Made by a program: the position numbers and the translations under genes | Shown: one piece after another, positions 61,428 through 64,000 of the stretch | Layout of the letters: each line of letters starts with the position of its first letter | How positions within the stretch are numbered: position 1 is the first letter of the stretch | NCBI RefSeq assembly: GCF_014108865.1 | Contig: NZ_CP053928.1 | Location: forward strand, 4,774,001-4,838,000 | From: Nocardioides sp. WS12 | Lineage (GTDB): Bacteria; Actinomycetota; Actinomycetes; Propionibacteriales; Nocardioidaceae | Reading direction: 5' to 3' | DNA length: 64,000 nt | The notes under the pieces: generated by a model | The model's input: the letters and a program-made list of their open reading frames with translations, nothing else | Told to the model about the DNA's origin: nothing | Databases searched by the model: none

Positions 61428-62561
61428 CTATTCGAGCAACGACAGTCCGTTGCGACCCTCGACGGCCGCCTCGTACACGCCGGGGTGGACGGTCTCGGTG
61501 AAGCCGTACGCGACTTCACCGTCGCACTCGAAGCGCGCCACGCAGTCGTCGAAGCCGGCGATCCTCATCTGGACCTCCGGGTCGTTGGCGTCGTAGGTCT
61601 CTCCGGTGATCGTCAGCTCGCCGTAGAAGCGTCCGTGCCAGATGTCTTCTTCCGGAGTTCCACTGTTGCCACCGAATCCCCCGTACATCCCGCAACGCAG
61701 GAACCCGATCTGGTTGCCGACCCGCTCGAAGGTGTACTGCTTGCGCTCACCGGACGCGAAGGTCACGTCCGCCTCGCCACCCTGCAGCAGGCGCGTGACC
61801 GGATCGAACCGCAGCTTGCGGTGTGCCGTCCGGACGTCAGACGTACGGCGAGAGTCACCCTCGTTGTAGAAGATGCTCTTGGCGAACAGCGCGAAGTCGT
61901 CGAACTCGACGAACTCTCCGGTGTGGATGTGGCGGCTGATCGGTCCGGGATAGAAGGACGGCCCACCGACGTTGTCGCGGACACCCCAGTGGTGGTCGCG
62001 GCTTCCCTGGAAGTCACCGCGAGTGAGCACATGGGTCTCGCCGTTGATCTTCACCCAACCGGCCTGCTGACCGAACGACTCATAGCCAGATGACGGACGG
62101 TACGTCGCCAGATTGATCGACACGTCGCCGCGATCGACGAACTCAGGCCGCTTCGCTCCGTCGAACCAGTCGATCTCGAAGCTGATTCCGTGGTCGTTCT
62201 CAGCCAGCGACAGCCGCCACTGCTCGAACGGCTTGACGACCTGGAACTTGAGCGGGCCGACGCTCATGTCCATCCGGTTGGTCCCGAGCATCCGCTGCGC
62301 GCGGACCGTGGTGTGCTGACCGCGATGGTTGACGATCGCGTAGGCGTCCGCGGTGTTCAGGTTGGGGTAGAACCCGATCCCGGCAATGATCATGAGGTCG
62401 CCGGTCTTGTCGAACATCCCGAACCACATCCGCTCGAAAGCACGCGGATCGCTCGTCCACATCGCGCGAATGGGAAGCGGGTTGTTGTGGACCAGGTACT
62501 CGTCGAGCCCAGACATGGTCCCGTATTCGTCCGAGGTCTGGAAATACCTGGGATCCAACAC
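61428..62561 (-). CDS. Protein with CrtC/AttH-like (lipocalin-type) features, function unknown
   Basis: A 377-aa soluble protein with no signal peptide. It resembles the CrtC/AttH-like superfamily (hydroxyneurosporene synthase fold): GDFQGSRDHHWGVRD in the middle and DWFDGAKRPEF. That family includes carotenoid hydratases and other proteins acting on terpenoid or steroid-like lipids. Identification is by motif feel and needs confirmation. Within this island it could hydrate a double bond in an intermediate. It has its own promoter in a 296-bp gap to the right. Confidence 0.6.
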   Translation of the reverse strand: MLDPRYFQTSDEYGTMSGLDEYLVHNNPLPIRAMWTSDPRAFERMWFGMFDKTGDLMIIAGIGFYPNLNTADAYAIVNHRGQHTTVRAQRMLGTNRMDMSVGPLKFQVVKPFEQWRLSLAENDHGISFEIDWFDGAKRPEFVDRGDVSINLATYRPSSGYESFGQQAGWVKINGETHVLTRGDFQGSRDHHWGVRDNVGGPSFYPGPISRHIHTGEFVEFDDFALFAKSIFYNEGDSRRTSDVRTAHRKLRFDPVTRLLQGGEADVTFASGERKQYTFERVGNQIGFLRCGMYGGFGGNSGTPEEDIWHGRFYGELTITGETYDANDPEVQMRIAGFDDCVARFECDGEVAYGFTETVHPGVYEAAVEGRNGLSLLE

Positions 62562-62695
62562 TTTGACTCCTATTGATGCAATTGTCGAATGGTGAAAGAA
62601 AAGCGTATCATCGGAATTCGACGTTGCCTTTCATGATTCCAAACGTAAATGCATTTCGCTCGAATCCGGTCCCGGAGTGCGCCGATCGGCAATCT

Positions 62696-62729
62696 GTACC
62701 TATCCGATGTACGTAGGTACGCGCCTACG
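62696..62729. promoter_or_regulatory. Overlapping inverted repeats, operator-like
   Basis: GTACCTA (62696-62702) pairs with TAGGTAC (62714-62720), and CGTAGG (62712-62717) pairs with CCTACG (62724-62729). They lie in the divergent gap between the CrtC-like gene and the small protein gene. A related TACCTATCTCG-GGTACC string occurs at 36117-36132. Confidence 0.45.
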
Positions 62730-62857
62730 GGTTTTCCACGTGGGCGAGGGCCCCGGTCGTGACGATGCTTGCGGCACGGATGATCACCCCTGCCGACAGC
62801 GTCACGAGGCTCCGGTGGTCGACCCGCATCCTTGACACAACGACGTGGGAGAGCATC

Positions 62858-63115
62858 ATGCTGATCGAAATCGGAGACTTCTCGGATCTGGGCGAAGCCT
62901 GGGCGAAGTACAAGGGCAACCGCCGCATCGACGACTACCGGGACCTGCTGCGCCACAGCGACACCGTCGACCCGACGCATGCCCTCACCCCCGAGCGGCT
63001 GCCCCAGGTCGTTCAGTACTACGACCTGACCGAGGCCGAGCTCGACGGCTACTCCGAGGGCGGCTGCTGGGTCTTCCGGGTCGGCCCCCGCGCCCTGACC
63101 AGTACAGACGTCTGA
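62858..63115 (+). CDS. Small protein of unknown function (85 aa)
   Basis: An 85-aa protein starting at ATG 62858, with GGGAGAG upstream. It is acidic and helical, has no signal peptide or membrane segment, and has one cysteine in GGCWVFRVG. An upstream ATG (62765) is in frame but has no RBS. I do not recognise it. Its stop lies in the left arm of a perfect 28-bp inverted repeat. Confidence 0.6.
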   Translation: MLIEIGDFSDLGEAWAKYKGNRRIDDYRDLLRHSDTVDPTHALTPERLPQVVQYYDLTEAELDGYSEGGCWVFRVGPRALTSTDV

Positions 63116-63173
63116 CGCACGAAAGCGGCGCTGAAATCCCCTACCGGGATTTCAGCGCCGCTTTCGTGCGTCA
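63113..63173. terminator. Perfect 28-bp inverted repeat shared by two convergent genes
   Basis: The left arm (63113-63140) and right arm (63146-63173) are exact complements around the loop CTACC. The first three bases of each arm are the stop codon of the flanking gene (TGA on + and on -). It functions as a bidirectional terminator. Confidence 0.9.
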
Positions 63174-64000
63174 CGCCTGTTCGTCGCGGTAGCGCTCAGG
63201 GATGCCTTCCAGCACCACCGTCTTCGTCTCCAGATAGGGCAGTACTCCTTCGACGCCTCCCTCGCGACCGATCCCGGACTGCTTGAAGCCACCGAACGAG
63301 ATACCGAAGTCCAGGCGGAAGGCGTTGTGACCAACCGTTCCCGACTGGAGCCGGGCGGCGATCTGCCGAGCGCGGTCGACGTCCTCGGTGAAGACCGAGG
63401 AGTTCAATCCATAGATCGTGTCGTTGGCGATCCGGACAGCGTCATCCTCGTCGTTGGCCGGAAGCACACTCAGCACGGGGCCGAAGATCTCTTCCTGGGC
63501 GATCGTCGCAGAGCTCTGCACGTTGCCGAAGACCGTCGGTTCCACGAAGTAACCGCGGTCGAGGTGCGCGGGACGCCCGCCGCCGGTGACCAGCGTGGCG
63601 CCTTCTTCCACGCCAGTCCGGATCAGGCCCTCGACGCGATCGCGCTGCCGCTCCATCGCCAGCGGACCCATCTGCGAGCTCGGGTCGAAGGCGTCACCGA
63701 CGCGCACGTTCGCGAACAGGTCCCCCAGGATGCCGACGAGCTCGTCGTGGCGGTCGCGGCCCACGATGACGCGGGTGAGCGAGGCACACACCTGACCGGT
63801 GAGCCGGCACTCCTGCTCCGCGATCACACGCGCCGCCTCCTCCAGGTTGGCGTCATCGAGGATGACGGCAGCAGACTTTCCGCCCAACTCCAGCGTGTAG
63901 CGCCCCACCCGCTCCGCCATGATCGCCCCGATCCGCCTGCCCGCAGCCGTGGAGCCAGTGAAGGAGATCTTGTCGACCCGGTGATCCCGGACCAGACCCT
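63171..64000 (-). CDS. Aldehyde dehydrogenase, 5' end outside the window
   Basis: The C-terminal 276 residues of an aldehyde dehydrogenase; the gene continues past 64000. The visible part includes KISFTGSTAAG (cofactor loop), the catalytic glutamate in LELGGKSAAV, cysteine in TGQVCASLTR, and the EEIFGPVLSV box. The terminal GGFKQSGIGREGG is standard. It is likely part of the same catabolic island, and ends at the shared 28-bp hairpin. Confidence 0.93.
   Translation of the reverse strand, partial: GLVRDHRVDKISFTGSTAAGRRIGAIMAERVGRYTLELGGKSAAVILDDANLEEAARVIAEQECRLTGQVCASLTRVIVGRDRHDELVGILGDLFANVRVGDAFDPSSQMGPLAMERQRDRVEGLIRTGVEEGATLVTGGGRPAHLDRGYFVEPTVFGNVQSSATIAQEEIFGPVLSVLPANDEDDAVRIANDTIYGLNSSVFTEDVDRARQIAARLQSGTVGHNAFRLDFGISFGGFKQSGIGREGGVEGVLPYLETKTVVLEGIPERYRDEQA

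Noticed and set aside
1..64000. CRISPR arrays, tRNA, rRNA, insertion sequences, integrases
   Set aside because: No direct-repeat arrays, tRNA-like cloverleafs, transposase or integrase genes were found by reading; the island boundary therefore has no visible mobility genes.

Overview
The window is high-G+C DNA from an actinobacterium. The left end carries the mycothiol glycosyltransferase MshA, a YbjN-like protein, and the SenX3/RegX3 phosphate two-component pair, in an arrangement recalling the mshA-senX3-regX3 neighbourhood of Mycobacteriales. There is also an Lsr2 nucleoid protein, and GTG or TTG starts and 4-bp start/stop overlaps are common. Gene content fits a soil-type Nocardioidaceae-like organism, but the genus is inferred and was not tested.

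Region 1 (1-12.1 kb) is mostly core genome: senX3 (3' end), regX3, a DMT exporter, a DGPF protein/ECF42-type sigma factor pair, ybjN-like, mshA, an SDR, an Asp/Glu racemase and typA/bipA. A compact RiPP locus sits inside it at 6113-9253. It has a nucleotidyltransferase, a 49-aa acidic precursor with a lasso-type leader, a B2 leader peptidase, an HprK-like kinase and a PqqD/B1 recognition protein, but no lasso cyclase.

Region 2 (12.1-16.7 kb) holds a large secreted Ig-like repeat protein, an MFS transporter whose start codon lies in a perfect inverted repeat, and lipA.

Region 3 (16.7-64 kb) is one long catabolic island of CoA-ester and redox enzymes. It contains a thiolase-fold/DUF35/acyl-CoA dehydrogenase set resembling steroid side-chain enzymes, five crotonase- or CoA-transferase-type activities and two paralogous ADP-forming acyl-CoA synthetases. 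It also has two KstD-like flavoproteins, a Rieske oxygenase with its ferredoxin, two luciferase-like monooxygenases, two SDR/esterase steps, two aldehyde dehydrogenases and a fused carboxyltransferase. A 2-oxoacid dehydrogenase E1 pair comes with a free-standing lipoyl domain, and a MoxR/CoxE pair is present. A Liv-type ABC importer (LivH, LivM and LivG fused in one chain) and an MFS transporter could provide uptake. ArsR and LuxR (ATPase-TPR) regulators and Lsr2 sit at the left of the island. Its intergenic gaps are conspicuously A+T-rich, as expected for an Lsr2-controlled region. The gene set suggests aerobic breakdown of a cyclic (terpenoid-, steroid- or aromatic-like) acid through CoA thioesters; the substrate cannot be named from sequence.

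The most unusual items are the cyclase-less lasso-like RiPP locus and an enoyl-CoA hydratase carrying a C-terminal desulforedoxin-type four-cysteine domain. Others are the lipoyl-domain-only dehydrogenase complex, a 38-aa membrane mini-protein inside the ABC operon, and several long perfect inverted repeats. No tRNA, rRNA, CRISPR array, transposase or integrase was seen.
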